NCBI GenBank assembly: GCA_023404495.1
Contig: JAEYBE010000008.1
Span: forward strand, 1 to 27,138
Direction: 5' to 3'
DNA length: 27,138 nt
Source of the DNA: Actinomycetes bacterium
GTDB taxonomy: Bacteria; Actinomycetota; Thermoleophilia; Solirubrobacterales; JACPNS01
Part shown: positions 14,057 through 23,034 of the stretch, in pieces
How the letters are laid out: each line of letters opens with the position of its first letter
Numbering within the stretch: position 1 is the first letter of the stretch
The notes under the pieces: model-generated
Databases searched by the model: none
Told to the model about the DNA's origin: nothing
What the model saw: the letters and a program-made list of their open reading frames with translations, nothing else
Program-made: the position numbers and the translations under genes

Positions 14057-15049
14057 ATGGCGTTCTTCTCTCGCAGGCGCAAAAAGGCCCCCACGCAGCT
14101 GCCGGTCGACGAACCCGGCGAGAAGCTGCGGATGCTGCTGGTCGTGAACCCCTACGCCTCGACGGTCTCCGGGCGGATCAAGAACGTCGTCGTCTACGCG
14201 CTGCAGTCGCGCTACGAGATCGAGGTGATCGACACACGCGAGCGCGGTCACGCGACCGAGATCGTCGCCGACGCGCTGGGTCGCAATCAGTACGACGTCG
14301 TCTGCTCCTTCGGCGGTGACGGAACCGCCAACGAGGTGATCAACGGGATGATCGGCTCTGAGGTCCCTTTCACGTTCCTCCCCGGCGGGATGACGAACGT
14401 GATCGGCCGTGTGCTGGGCATTCCCAACGACATCGTCGACGCAACCGAACACCTCCTCACCGTGGCCGATCATTTCGAACCGCGCCGGATTGACCTCGGC
14501 GACGCCAACGGCCGCAAATTCATCTTCGCGGCCGGCGCAGGCCTTGACGCGCAGATCGTCCGCGCCTGCGAGTCCAAGCCGTCTTTGAAGCGCCGCTTCG
14601 GTCAGAACTACTACGCGATCGCCGCGGTGCGCGTCTTCGGCAAGCACATCTTCCAGCGCTCGCGGCTGCAGGTCTCGGCGGGCGACGACATCGACTCGCG
14701 CGCGATCGTCGCGATCGCCCAGAATGTGCGCCCGTTCACGTACTTCGGCGAACGCGAAATAGATCTCTGCGAGACGGCCGGCCTGGAGAACCGCTCACTC
14801 GCGATCACGGCGCTCGACCGCGCCAACCCGCTCGACTTCGCGCCGCTGGCAACACGGCTCCTGACGCCGAACACCGACCTCGCAGACAACCGCCACATCA
14901 AGATCGCACCGGATGTCCAGCGCGCGGTAGTAAGCAAACGCAAGCCCGACGGTCCGAAGATCCCGCTCCAGGCCGACGGCGACTACATCGGCGAGTACGA
15001 CGAAATCGTCTTCACCGCACTACCAGCAGCCCTAAACGTAATCGCCTAA
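14057..15049 (+). CDS. Diacylglycerol kinase-family lipid kinase
   Basis: A protein of 330 residues with the DAGK catalytic core: LLVVNPYAS near the N-terminus, CSFGGDGTANEVINGM (GGDGT at 86-90, nucleotide-binding), and FLPGGMTNVIGRVLGIP, the second glycine-rich loop, with Met-Thr in place of the more usual Ser-Thr or Thr-Gly. GAGLDAQIV and the C-terminal QADGDYIG complete the YegS/DgkB-like pattern. It likely phosphorylates diacylglycerol or a related lipid at the inner face of the membrane, in phospholipid turnover. It is the third gene of the mutase-hydrolase-kinase operon and ends two bases before a perfect 50-bp palindrome. The lipid substrate is not determinable here. Confidence 0.92.
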   Translation: MAFFSRRRKKAPTQLPVDEPGEKLRMLLVVNPYASTVSGRIKNVVVYALQSRYEIEVIDTRERGHATEIVADALGRNQYDVVCSFGGDGTANEVINGMIGSEVPFTFLPGGMTNVIGRVLGIPNDIVDATEHLLTVADHFEPRRIDLGDANGRKFIFAAGAGLDAQIVRACESKPSLKRRFGQNYYAIAAVRVFGKHIFQRSRLQVSAGDDIDSRAIVAIAQNVRPFTYFGEREIDLCETAGLENRSLAITALDRANPLDFAPLATRLLTPNTDLADNRHIKIAPDVQRAVVSKRKPDGPKIPLQADGDYIGEYDEIVFTALPAALNVIA

Positions 15050-15050
15050 C

Positions 15051-15100
15051 TCCTACAAAGATGCAGCTTTGTCGTACGACAAAGCTGCATCTTTGTAGGA
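15051..15100. repeat. Perfect 50-bp palindrome between convergent genes
   Basis: Each 25-base arm (15051-15075 and 15076-15100) is the exact reverse complement of the other, with no spacer; the centre is GTCGT/ACGAC. Each arm also holds a nested near-palindrome, ACAAAG...CTTTGT. The element is much richer in A/T than its surroundings and fits exactly into the 52-base gap between the lipid-kinase and rel stop codons. The base pair just outside does not match. It may act as a bidirectional terminator lacking a T tract, as proposed for some actinomycete terminators, or be one copy of a dispersed repeat. Confidence 0.85.
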
Positions 15101-15101
15101 C

Positions 15102-17411
15102 TCAGTTGCCTGGGGTTACTCGGTAGGCGTCGAAGACTTTTTCAACCTGGCGGACTCTTTGTACGCAGGCCTTTAGGGTCCCGGCGTCGGCGACTTCTAC
15201 GACGAAGCGGTCCCGCACCATTGGCGGGTTCGTCACGCAACGTGCCTCGATGATGTTTACGCCTGCTTCAGAAAAGGCACGTGAGAGATCCTCAAGCAGG
15301 CGGGGTCGGTCCCACGCCGATACCTCGAGCTCCGCGCGGAAGGAGGCGCTGTTTGCACCCTCCCACTCGACCTTCACGAAACGCTCGGGGTTCTTGGCCA
15401 GCTGGTGCGCGTTGGGACAGTCCTCGCGGTGGACCGTGATTCCACGCCCCAGCGACACATACCCGACGATTTGGTCGCCCGCCACCGGCTTGCAGCACTT
15501 GGCCATCCGCACCATCACATCGCGCGCGCCGTCGACCGTGATTCCGAATGTGCCGCTGGTCTGCACCGTCTTCGGCGCGGTCGGCTCCTTGCGGTCGGAG
15601 ATCGGCGCGTCATCAACCGCGGCCTCGCCGGCCTTCAAACGGTTCATGATCTTGTCGATCACCATTTCCGGGCGGATCTTGCCCTGGCCGATCGCGATGT
15701 AGAACTCGTCCGACTTGCGGAAGCCGACCTCGCGCATCACCTCGGCGAGCATCGCGCTGCCGCTGATCTTCTGTGCGGGCAGGCCCTTCTTGCGCATGCC
15801 CTCCTGGAGCAGGTCGCGTCCGCGGTGCTCCGATCCTTCGCGCTGTTCGCGCTTCAAGAAGGCGCGGATCTTGTTGCGCGCGCGAGTTGTCTTGACGAGG
15901 GCCAGCCAGTCACGCGAGGGTCCGCGCTCCTGCTTTGAGGTGAGGATCTCGACGATGTCGCCAGACTTCAGCTTGTAGTGCAGCGGCACGATCTTGCCGT
16001 TGACCTTCGCGCCGACCGTGCGGTGGCCGACATCGGTGTGCACCTCGTAGGCAAAGTCGAGCGGCGTCGCGCCGGCGGCCAGCGACTTCACCTCGCCCTT
16101 GGGCGTAAAGACAAAGACATCGTCGTCAAACAGGTCGATCTTCAAGTTCTTGACGAACTCGGCGGATCCGTCGCCATCGGCCTCCGATCCCACCAGGCGC
16201 TGGAGCCAGTCCTGATTGGCCTCGGTTCCAAAGCGCGCGGCACCGTCCTTGCCGTAACCCCGCTGCTTGTAGACCCAGTGGGCTGCGACTCCGTACTCGG
16301 CGATGTCGTGCATCTCGCGCGTACGGATCTGGATCTCCAGCGGGCGTCCTTCCGGCCCGATCACCGTGGTGTGGAGCGCCTGGTACATGTTGCTCTTGGG
16401 CATCGCGATGAAATCCTTGAAGCGCCCCGGGAGCGGCTTCCAGATGCTGTGCACGATTCCGACGGCGCCGTAACAGTCCTTCACGTCGTCGACGATCACG
16501 CGCATCGCGGTGAGGTCGAAGATCTCGTTGAACTCGCGGCCCTTCTTGGTCATCTTCACGTAGATCGAGTAGAAGTGCTTGGCGCGGCCGGTGATCATCG
16601 ATCCGATTCCAGAATCAGCAAGTTGCCCGGCGAGGTACTCGCCGGCCTCTTCCACGTAGTTCTCGCGCTCGTCACGCTGCTGGCTGACCAGCGCCTTGAT
16701 CTCGGCGTACTTGCGTGGGTGCAGAGTCGCGAAGGCGAGGTCTTCGAGCTCCCACTTGATCGCGTGGATACCCAAGCGGTGGGCAAGCGGCGCGAAGATG
16801 TCGAGCGTCTCGCGGCTCTTCTCGATCTGCTTCTGCTTGGGCATCGCGCCGATCGTCCGCATGTTGTGAAGGCGATCGGCGAGCTTGATCAGGATGACCC
16901 TGATGTCGTCGGCCATCGCCACCATCATCTTGCGATAATTCTCGGCCTGCGCCTCGTCGCGCGAAGTGAATGTGATCCCGGTCAGCTTGGTCACGCCGTC
17001 GACCAACCCGGCGATCTCGACACCGAAGTGGTCGCGGATTTCAGCAAGAGTCGTTGAAGTGTCTTCGACCGTGTCGTGCAGCAGCGCCGCGCAGAGCGTC
17101 GCCGTGTCGAGCCGCATCCCGACGCAGATCTTCGCGACCTCGACCGGGTGGACGACGAAGTCCTCGCCGGTGCGGCGGATCTGATCCTTGTGGCGTCCGG
17201 CGGCAAACTCAAATGCTGCGGCGACCATCTCGATGTCGATCGGCTCAAGGCTGCCGCCCTCGTGCTCCTCGATCACGGCGAGCAGTTCGTCAAAGGACGC
17301 GCGCGTTCCTTCGGCCACCTCGACAGGCTTGCGCCCGGTCCCGTTTCCGGTGCCCTGCGCGGAACTCGTGGCTACCGCTGTGTCCGTGGTGTGTTCAAAC
17401 TGCGAAGCCAT
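15102..17411 (-). CDS. rel: Bifunctional (p)ppGpp synthetase/hydrolase
   Basis: The stringent-response enzyme, 769 residues, with full Rel/SpoT layout. The HD hydrolase domain (about 70-200) has LLHDTVEDT. The synthetase domain (about 240-390) has GRFKDFIAMPKSNMYQALHT and EIQIRTREMHDIAEYGVAAHW. A TGS domain follows (VFVFTPKGEVKSLAAG, about 425-490). A zinc-finger-like region has the Cys residues of MVRMAKCCKPVAGDQ, and a C-terminal ACT domain comes last. Both active sites look intact, so it should make and degrade (p)ppGpp. The ATG at 17411 has GAGAGG about 10 bases before it, which supports this start even though it overlaps the recJ end by 40 bp. Position next to secDF matches the actinobacterial arrangement. 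Confidence 0.97.
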   Translation of the reverse strand: MASQFEHTTDTAVATSSAQGTGNGTGRKPVEVAEGTRASFDELLAVIEEHEGGSLEPIDIEMVAAAFEFAAGRHKDQIRRTGEDFVVHPVEVAKICVGMRLDTATLCAALLHDTVEDTSTTLAEIRDHFGVEIAGLVDGVTKLTGITFTSRDEAQAENYRKMMVAMADDIRVILIKLADRLHNMRTIGAMPKQKQIEKSRETLDIFAPLAHRLGIHAIKWELEDLAFATLHPRKYAEIKALVSQQRDERENYVEEAGEYLAGQLADSGIGSMITGRAKHFYSIYVKMTKKGREFNEIFDLTAMRVIVDDVKDCYGAVGIVHSIWKPLPGRFKDFIAMPKSNMYQALHTTVIGPEGRPLEIQIRTREMHDIAEYGVAAHWVYKQRGYGKDGAARFGTEANQDWLQRLVGSEADGDGSAEFVKNLKIDLFDDDVFVFTPKGEVKSLAAGATPLDFAYEVHTDVGHRTVGAKVNGKIVPLHYKLKSGDIVEILTSKQERGPSRDWLALVKTTRARNKIRAFLKREQREGSEHRGRDLLQEGMRKKGLPAQKISGSAMLAEVMREVGFRKSDEFYIAIGQGKIRPEMVIDKIMNRLKAGEAAVDDAPISDRKEPTAPKTVQTSGTFGITVDGARDVMVRMAKCCKPVAGDQIVGYVSLGRGITVHREDCPNAHQLAKNPERFVKVEWEGANSASFRAELEVSAWDRPRLLEDLSRAFSEAGVNIIEARCVTNPPMVRDRFVVEVADAGTLKACVQRVRQVEKVFDAYRVTPGN

Positions 17412-19864
17412 TGCTGGGATGCCTCTCTGTATCCACTATAGGAGCGGAACGTGAAGGACTGGTCGAGATCCCGTTTGGCACCGTTTGCGGCCCCGGAATC
17501 CCGCGCAACCACCGCATCGACCGTTTCGCCGGATCGCTCGATAGCGATCACGTCGATCTCTTCCAGCGCGCGCAGTGCGCGACCGGCAATTCGGGCGCTG
17601 GGCAAGGCAGATTCGAGCGCCCTGAAGAGGTCCTCGACCCCACCGAAGTCCTCGCGGATCACACGAAACGCGCCGACAAGATGCTCACGCGAAAGCAGCA
17701 GGTCGCCGGCTCGCTCGATCGCACGAAGCTCGGATTGCAGACTCCAACATGCAACCGCAGGCGCGCCCCCGAACGAGGCCATCGCGGGTGCCGGCGGCGG
17801 CTCCGCCATCAACACGAGATCAAAGCCGCGGCTCAGTCGAGGGTCGTCGAAGCCAAGGACCTCCACGGACGACCCGGACGTCAGATCAGCCAGCACACCG
17901 GAGATGGCGCCGCGCCACACTTCCGGCTCGTTGACCGCCAGCGCGATGCGCGACCCCGGCGCAGCCAGCTCAAGAAGGGCGAGTACCGGGCCCTCGACTC
18001 GAAGGTCGCGCGAGCTCTCCTCGTCAATTACTTCGCCTGGCTCAACCAGGTCGTCAGCCAGCGCTCGCTGGCATTCGCTGTTCCAGAGCTGCGCGCGCGA
18101 CTCTGATCGCTCGACCAGACCGCGCACCACCGCTTGCGCCTCCTCGCGTCCGTTGAACTCATTGCGCTGAAGTTCGGCCACCAGATCGATATGCCGCGGG
18201 ACGTGCTGGCCGTCGATTACGCGCTCTTGGCGAAACGCCACAGCCGCCGCGCGCGTGGATTCCGCCGCGATCCCAAGCTTGAAGTGTTGCCCGGTGCGAC
18301 CCATCCGGTTGACGCTGACCAGGTCTACTGCGGGGATCAACACCTGCGGCCGTGGATTCTCCGCGCCGAAGGGTCCCAGCCGCTCAAGTTCTTCGATCGC
18401 TTGGAGGTTGATGTCCGCCGGAGTACCGATCGCATCGACCACCATGCGCGGTCGCAGGTCATCGACGGTGAGCTGAGCCGTCGCATCGGCAACAAACGCG
18501 GCGCGAAACTCGCCGAGGCGCGCGACGTCCAGCTCCAGGCCGGCCGCTGCGCGGTGGCCGCCGTATCGCACGAGCAGCTGACTGCACGCCTCCAGCCCGG
18601 CGTGAAGGTCGTACCGACCGCCGCTGCGGCCGGAACCGGCGGCGACTCCGCCCTCGATTGCCAGCGCGATCGAGGGGCGGCGAAAGCGCTCTGCCAGTCG
18701 CCCTGCGACGATCCCGAGCACCCCCGGATGCCAGCCCTCGCCGGCCACGACGATCGCGAACTGATCGCGCTGCGCACGCGCCTGGACCTCGGCAGCCTGG
18801 AGGACCTCTTGTTCGATCTCGCGACGGCGATTGTTGGCTGCACCCAATTGCGCCGCGAGCTCTCCGGCCCGCTGCGCATTGGCGGTGAGCATCAATTCGA
18901 CTGCCGGCTCGGCCGAGTGCATTCGCCCCGCCGCGTTGATCCGCGGTCCGAGCGCAAAACCAAGCGCGCCGGCGTCAATCTTGAGCTGGTCCACGCCGGC
19001 GACGCGCATCAGTTCCGTCAGCCCGGGGCGTTGCGTCGAGCGCAGTCGCAGGAGTCCTTCGCGTACCAGCGCGCGGTTCTCGCCGCGCAGCGGCACGACG
19101 TCGCAGACGGTCGCAAGCGCGACCAGCGCGAGGTCGCCGTCCAGCTGATCGCTCTCGACTCCCGCCCGAGCCGTCAACACGCTTGCGAGCTTGTGCGTTG
19201 CCGCCGCGGCGCAGATATGCGGATCGGGGTAGTCCTCGAGGCCAGGGTGAACGACCGGGCAATCGGGCAGCTGAGGTCCGATCGTGTGGTGATCGCAGAC
19301 CACCACATCGACACCAAGCGCATTGGCGCGCGCCACCTCCTCGGCCGACCCGATCCCGCAGTCGACGGTGACGATCAGTTCTGCGCCGGCATCCACCAGT
19401 CGCTCAACCGACGCTCGTGTCAGGCCATAGCCATCACCGAAGCGACTCGGCACGTGCCAGGTCACATCCGCCCCCAGCTCTGAGAGCGAGCGCACGAGGA
19501 TCGCGGTCGAGCAGACGCCGTCGACGTCGTAGTCGCCATGGACCGCGATCCGGCTGCCGAGCTTGATGTGGGCGAGGATCGCGTCGGCCGCGGCGACCAC
19601 GCCCGGCAGAAGCTCGGGATCGTTTGCCGAGCCAGGCGCCAGCGCGCTGCGGGCGTCGTCCAGAGACGCGACCCCGCGCCGCACCAAGGTCTGCGCGGCA
19701 AGCGAGTGCAGCCCAAGCTCGCGCCGCAGCGCGCGAGCCAATTCCCAGTCGCAATCCGCAGCATCGACCAGCGGCTGCTCCGGCGCGATGTCCTCCGGCG
19801 CCGAATCGGCCGGCGAAGGCTCTACGCCGTCCGCTTGATCAACCGGCATGGTCTCTGCGCCCAT
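17372..19864 (-). CDS. recJ: Single-stranded-DNA-specific exonuclease RecJ
   Basis: A DHH-superfamily 5'-3' exonuclease acting in recombination and repair. Phosphoesterase motifs in order are HGDYDVDGVCSTAIL (about 108-122), VTVDCGIGS, VVVCDHHTIG (DHH), and the DHHA1 region RSGGRYDLHAGLEACSQ followed by VRYGGHRAAAGL. An OB-fold-like region follows (LGPFGAENPRPQVLIPAV). At 830 residues it is about 250 longer than the E. coli enzyme; the added C-terminal part has no motif I recognise but keeps normal codon use. An N-terminal acidic extension (about 1-40) is low complexity, and a start at Met6 is possible. It lies 41 bases downstream of a small membrane protein gene and overlaps rel. Confidence 0.96.
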   Translation of the reverse strand: MGAETMPVDQADGVEPSPADSAPEDIAPEQPLVDAADCDWELARALRRELGLHSLAAQTLVRRGVASLDDARSALAPGSANDPELLPGVVAAADAILAHIKLGSRIAVHGDYDVDGVCSTAILVRSLSELGADVTWHVPSRFGDGYGLTRASVERLVDAGAELIVTVDCGIGSAEEVARANALGVDVVVCDHHTIGPQLPDCPVVHPGLEDYPDPHICAAAATHKLASVLTARAGVESDQLDGDLALVALATVCDVVPLRGENRALVREGLLRLRSTQRPGLTELMRVAGVDQLKIDAGALGFALGPRINAAGRMHSAEPAVELMLTANAQRAGELAAQLGAANNRRREIEQEVLQAAEVQARAQRDQFAIVVAGEGWHPGVLGIVAGRLAERFRRPSIALAIEGGVAAGSGRSGGRYDLHAGLEACSQLLVRYGGHRAAAGLELDVARLGEFRAAFVADATAQLTVDDLRPRMVVDAIGTPADINLQAIEELERLGPFGAENPRPQVLIPAVDLVSVNRMGRTGQHFKLGIAAESTRAAAVAFRQERVIDGQHVPRHIDLVAELQRNEFNGREEAQAVVRGLVERSESRAQLWNSECQRALADDLVEPGEVIDEESSRDLRVEGPVLALLELAAPGSRIALAVNEPEVWRGAISGVLADLTSGSSVEVLGFDDPRLSRGFDLVLMAEPPPAPAMASFGGAPAVACWSLQSELRAIERAGDLLLSREHLVGAFRVIREDFGGVEDLFRALESALPSARIAGRALRALEEIDVIAIERSGETVDAVVARDSGAANGAKRDLDQSFTFRSYSGYREASQQWLRSLNTPRTQR

Positions 19865-19905
19865 GCAGAGAGCCTACGGCGAGCGTGTGACGGTCCCGAA
19901 CGGAG

Positions 19906-20187
19906 TCAGGACGCGTCCTCGTCGACGCTCGCAGCCTGCTGGCGCGAACCGACGAGGTAACAAATGCCGAGGCCGATCAACGTGCCGGGGATCGCCTCGA
20001 TCGCCTGGATCAGGTCGGTTTCGCTGGTGCCGGGCACCGTGAAACCGTTGACGACAAAGCCGAAGACCACCGCGCCGACGATCGCCGCACCGAACGCGCC
20101 GACGATTCCAGCCCAGAAGCGGTCCGGCACAAACACAGTGAAGTGCCAGATAGCAATCGCCATCATCACCCATGCAAGTGCAGCCAT
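19906..20187 (-). CDS. Small three-helix membrane protein
   Basis: A protein of 93 residues with three hydrophobic segments: ALAWVMMAIAIWHFTVFV (about 2-20), AGIVGAFGAAIVGAVVFGFV (about 26-45) and GTLIGLGICYLV (about 68-79). An acidic tail ends in SVDEDAS. The Gly-rich pattern recalls the GlsB/YeaQ/YmgE transglycosylase-associated group, but I cannot confirm it. The ATG is 9 bases after the secDF stop, and the Shine-Dalgarno GGGAGG/GAAGAGG straddles that stop, so the gene is translated with secDF. Possible roles are in the membrane or Sec system; none is demonstrated. Confidence 0.75.
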   Translation of the reverse strand: MAALAWVMMAIAIWHFTVFVPDRFWAGIVGAFGAAIVGAVVFGFVVNGFTVPGTSETDLIQAIEAIPGTLIGLGICYLVGSRQQAASVDEDAS

Positions 20188-20196
20188 CGCCTCTTC

Positions 20197-22998
20197 CTAC
20201 CTCCCGTGCTTGCGCTTGGCGCGCGCAGCGCGTCGTTCTGCCTTGGTCTGCGGACGCTTGACGCCGCCGGACATCCCCGCACTGGAACCGCTTCCGGCCG
20301 GCACCGCGTCTTCCGGGATCTCAATTTCGTCCTCGATCGCTTCGTCTGGCGCAGCGTCCTCCACCAGCTCCTTGCCGGTGCTGGCGTTGACGGCGACGCC
20401 GCCGATCGTCTCGGTGGCGAATGCGGGCACCACGCCGTTGTTCTCAGCCAGGATGCGGGCGCGACGCTGCTTGAAGATCGGCTCGCGCTCCTTCCAGTGG
20501 TCGAGCACCGGAGCGGCGATGAAGATCGACGAGTAGGTACCCGAGATCGTTCCGATCAGCAGCGCCAGCGCGAACGCCTGGAGGGTCTCGCCGCCGAAGA
20601 TCAGCAGCGCGGTGACCGGCAGCGCCGTGCACAGCGAAGTCGCGAGCGATCGAGTGAGCACCTCGCTCATCGAGCGGTTGACGATCTGGCTGAAAGCGGC
20701 CCGCGGCATGCGCGGCATGTTCTCGCGGATACGGTCGAAGACGATGATCGTGTCGTAGAGCGAGAATCCGAGAATCGTCAGCAACGCCGCCACGGTGGCG
20801 CTCGAGACCTCTTCGCCCAGCAGCGCGTAGACGCCCAGCGTGATCAAGATGTCGTGCGAGAGGGCAATCAGCAGCGGGATTGCGAACTTGAAACCGAAGC
20901 GCAGCGTGACGTAGCCGCCGATTACGAGCAGCGAGAAGATCACCGCGGTGAGCGCCGTGCGGGCGATCACCGAACCGAACGTCGGTCCAACCGACTGAAC
21001 CGCCCATTGGGTGTCGTCGCGCCCTTCGCCGAGGACGCCGAACGCGTCTTCGAAGGAGGCCTCGAGGCGATCGATCTGCGGGCCCTTGGTGAGTTTGTCG
21101 CTGGAGATCTGGAAGGCGTTCTTGCCGAGTGCCTCATCGTTGGTGATGCGCTGAATCTTCGCGTCTCCCGCGCCCTCTTCGGCGAGTAGCGCGCGGACCT
21201 GCTGCTCGGTTGCCGCCTTCTCGACGCCGACGATCACCTTTGTGCCGCCGGTGAAATCGATGCCGAGGTTCAGCCCGAGCCCGGCCACGGCGAGCGCTCC
21301 CGCGGCGAGGATCACACCGGAAATCGAGAAGAAGATCTTCGACTTGCCCATGAAGTCAAAGCGCCAGCGCTGGCGGTGCTCGTCGGCGTCCTGGACGCCC
21401 AGCGCCGAAGGACGCTCAAGGCCGCGCCAGCCCGAGAGCAGGCCGAGGATCGCCGAAGTGACGACGACCGCGGTGAAGAGTGAGACGATTGTTCCCAGAC
21501 CAAGAGCAGCGGCGAATCCGCGGACCCCGGCCGTTGCCAGGACGAAAAGGATGAACGCCGTGATCAGGGTGACGACGTTCGCGTCGAGAATCGTCGAGAA
21601 GCCCTTCGTGTAACCCGTGGCGATAGCCGTCTTCATCGACTTCCCAGCACGGATTTCTTCCTTTATTCGCTCAAAGATGACGATGTTGGCGTCGGCCGCG
21701 ACCGACAGCGTCAACACGAGGCCAGCGATTCCCGGGAGCGTGAAGGTGAAGCCGACCGCCTTGGTCAGAGCGAAGAAGAAGATCGCGTAGATCACCAGCG
21801 CGAGACCGGCGATAACACCGAGGATGCGGTAGAACGCGATCAGGAAGAAGAAGACGAGCCCGAACCCGACCAGCGCGGCGATCAGCGCCTGATCGAGCGC
21901 CGCGCGTCCGAGCGAAGCCGACACCGTGGTCTGCGACTGCAGATCAAGACGCACCGGCAGCGCGCCGAGGTCGATCTGCTTCGAGACGCGGCTCGCCTCG
22001 GCCTGAGAAAGATTGGTGATCTGCGCGCGGCCACCGGCAATGCCTTGGCTGAGCTGGGCGTCGCGCGGGTCGATGCTGGCCAGCGAGACGACCTTGCCGT
22101 CGAGCACGATCGCGAATCGGTGACCGTTGGGATTGGTCAGCAGACTGGTCTGGCCTTCTTCGTAGAGCTGCTGCGTGATCCGCTTGAAGATGCTGCCACC
22201 TTCGCCCGTGAAGGTGAGGTCGACCGCCGGGCCTCCGCCCTGCCCGTCCGTGCCGACGGCGGCGCTTTTCACCTCGTCGCCGGTCAGCGAAACATTGTCC
22301 TCGATGACCCACCACTGGACAGACTTGCCGTCTCCGTTGGGGTCGTAGGAGACCACCACGTAGCCCTTGGGGACCACAAACAGCTCGGAGTCCTTCGGCT
22401 GCTCGCCGTTCATCGGCTTCTTGGTGATTTGGTTTTCCGCCGAGAGCAGGTCCGCCTTGGTGAGCTCGGGGCCCGCGATCAGCTTGTTGCCCTTCTTAGT
22501 CGAGAAGAGGTAGTACTTGTCGCGACCCTTGGCGTCCTTCGGGGGCTCCTGTTGCGAGGCGAGCTTGACCGCGTCGTACTGCTTGGTGAAGCCCTCGTTG
22601 GCGGCGTCGGCCTTGGTCTGGCCCTTCTTGGGGACGACGTTGTCTTCCCACTTGTAGAAGTACATCTGCGCGGTCGACCCGACCAACGCCTTGGCGGCCG
22701 CCGGGTCATCGACGTCCGGGAGGGAAACGGTGATCAGCTCGTTGCCGGTCGCCTGAACCTCAGATTCCGTCACACCGAGCGAGTTGACGCGCTCGTTGAT
22801 CACCTTGATTGCGTTCTGGAGCTCGCGATCGGTCGGCGGCCGGTCCGCGTTGGTCGGCTGGGCCTTGTAGGTCAGCTCGATGCCGCCGGCAAGGTCGAGG
22901 CCGAGCTTGCCCGGCTTGAACGCGATCACCGCGATCGAGGCGACCAGGAGCACGAACACGAGCCCGAGGACGATGAGATTTCGTTTGCGTGAAGCCAT
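20197..22998 (-). CDS. secDF: Fused protein translocase subunit SecDF
   Basis: One continuous 933-residue protein joining SecD and SecF, the membrane subunits that use the proton gradient to help protein export. The SecD part (about 1-530) has an N-terminal membrane helix, LGLDLAGGIELTYKA, a large external P1-type domain, and a block of five helices containing TLSVAADANIVIFERIKEEI. The SecF part starts at about 546 (FDFMGKSKIFFSISG) and contains GIDFTGGTKVIVG, SLYDTIIVFDRIRENMPR and the final helices. The C-terminus is Lys/Arg-rich. Most actinobacteria carry separate secD and secF, so the fusion is notable. The start is the ATG at 22998; no strong Shine-Dalgarno is visible. The zinc-ribbon/PAS gene lies 36 bases upstream. 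Confidence 0.96.
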   Translation of the reverse strand: MASRKRNLIVLGLVFVLLVASIAVIAFKPGKLGLDLAGGIELTYKAQPTNADRPPTDRELQNAIKVINERVNSLGVTESEVQATGNELITVSLPDVDDPAAAKALVGSTAQMYFYKWEDNVVPKKGQTKADAANEGFTKQYDAVKLASQQEPPKDAKGRDKYYLFSTKKGNKLIAGPELTKADLLSAENQITKKPMNGEQPKDSELFVVPKGYVVVSYDPNGDGKSVQWWVIEDNVSLTGDEVKSAAVGTDGQGGGPAVDLTFTGEGGSIFKRITQQLYEEGQTSLLTNPNGHRFAIVLDGKVVSLASIDPRDAQLSQGIAGGRAQITNLSQAEASRVSKQIDLGALPVRLDLQSQTTVSASLGRAALDQALIAALVGFGLVFFFLIAFYRILGVIAGLALVIYAIFFFALTKAVGFTFTLPGIAGLVLTLSVAADANIVIFERIKEEIRAGKSMKTAIATGYTKGFSTILDANVVTLITAFILFVLATAGVRGFAAALGLGTIVSLFTAVVVTSAILGLLSGWRGLERPSALGVQDADEHRQRWRFDFMGKSKIFFSISGVILAAGALAVAGLGLNLGIDFTGGTKVIVGVEKAATEQQVRALLAEEGAGDAKIQRITNDEALGKNAFQISSDKLTKGPQIDRLEASFEDAFGVLGEGRDDTQWAVQSVGPTFGSVIARTALTAVIFSLLVIGGYVTLRFGFKFAIPLLIALSHDILITLGVYALLGEEVSSATVAALLTILGFSLYDTIIVFDRIRENMPRMPRAAFSQIVNRSMSEVLTRSLATSLCTALPVTALLIFGGETLQAFALALLIGTISGTYSSIFIAAPVLDHWKEREPIFKQRRARILAENNGVVPAFATETIGGVAVNASTGKELVEDAAPDEAIEDEIEIPEDAVPAGSGSSAGMSGGVKRPQTKAERRAARAKRKHGR

Positions 22999-23034
22999 AG
23001 AAGAGTCGCGTACTAAGAGGCCACCACCGGCGAA

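Noticed and set aside
15978..17057. Long open frame on the plus strand opposite rel
   Set aside because: It is a mirror of the high-GC rel gene; composition is Arg/Asp/Val-rich with no motif, and rel has complete conserved domains on the other strand.
18134..19483. A 449-codon plus-strand frame opposite recJ
   Set aside because: Antisense shadow; recJ carries all DHH motifs on the minus strand and no ribosome site or domain supports the plus-strand frame.
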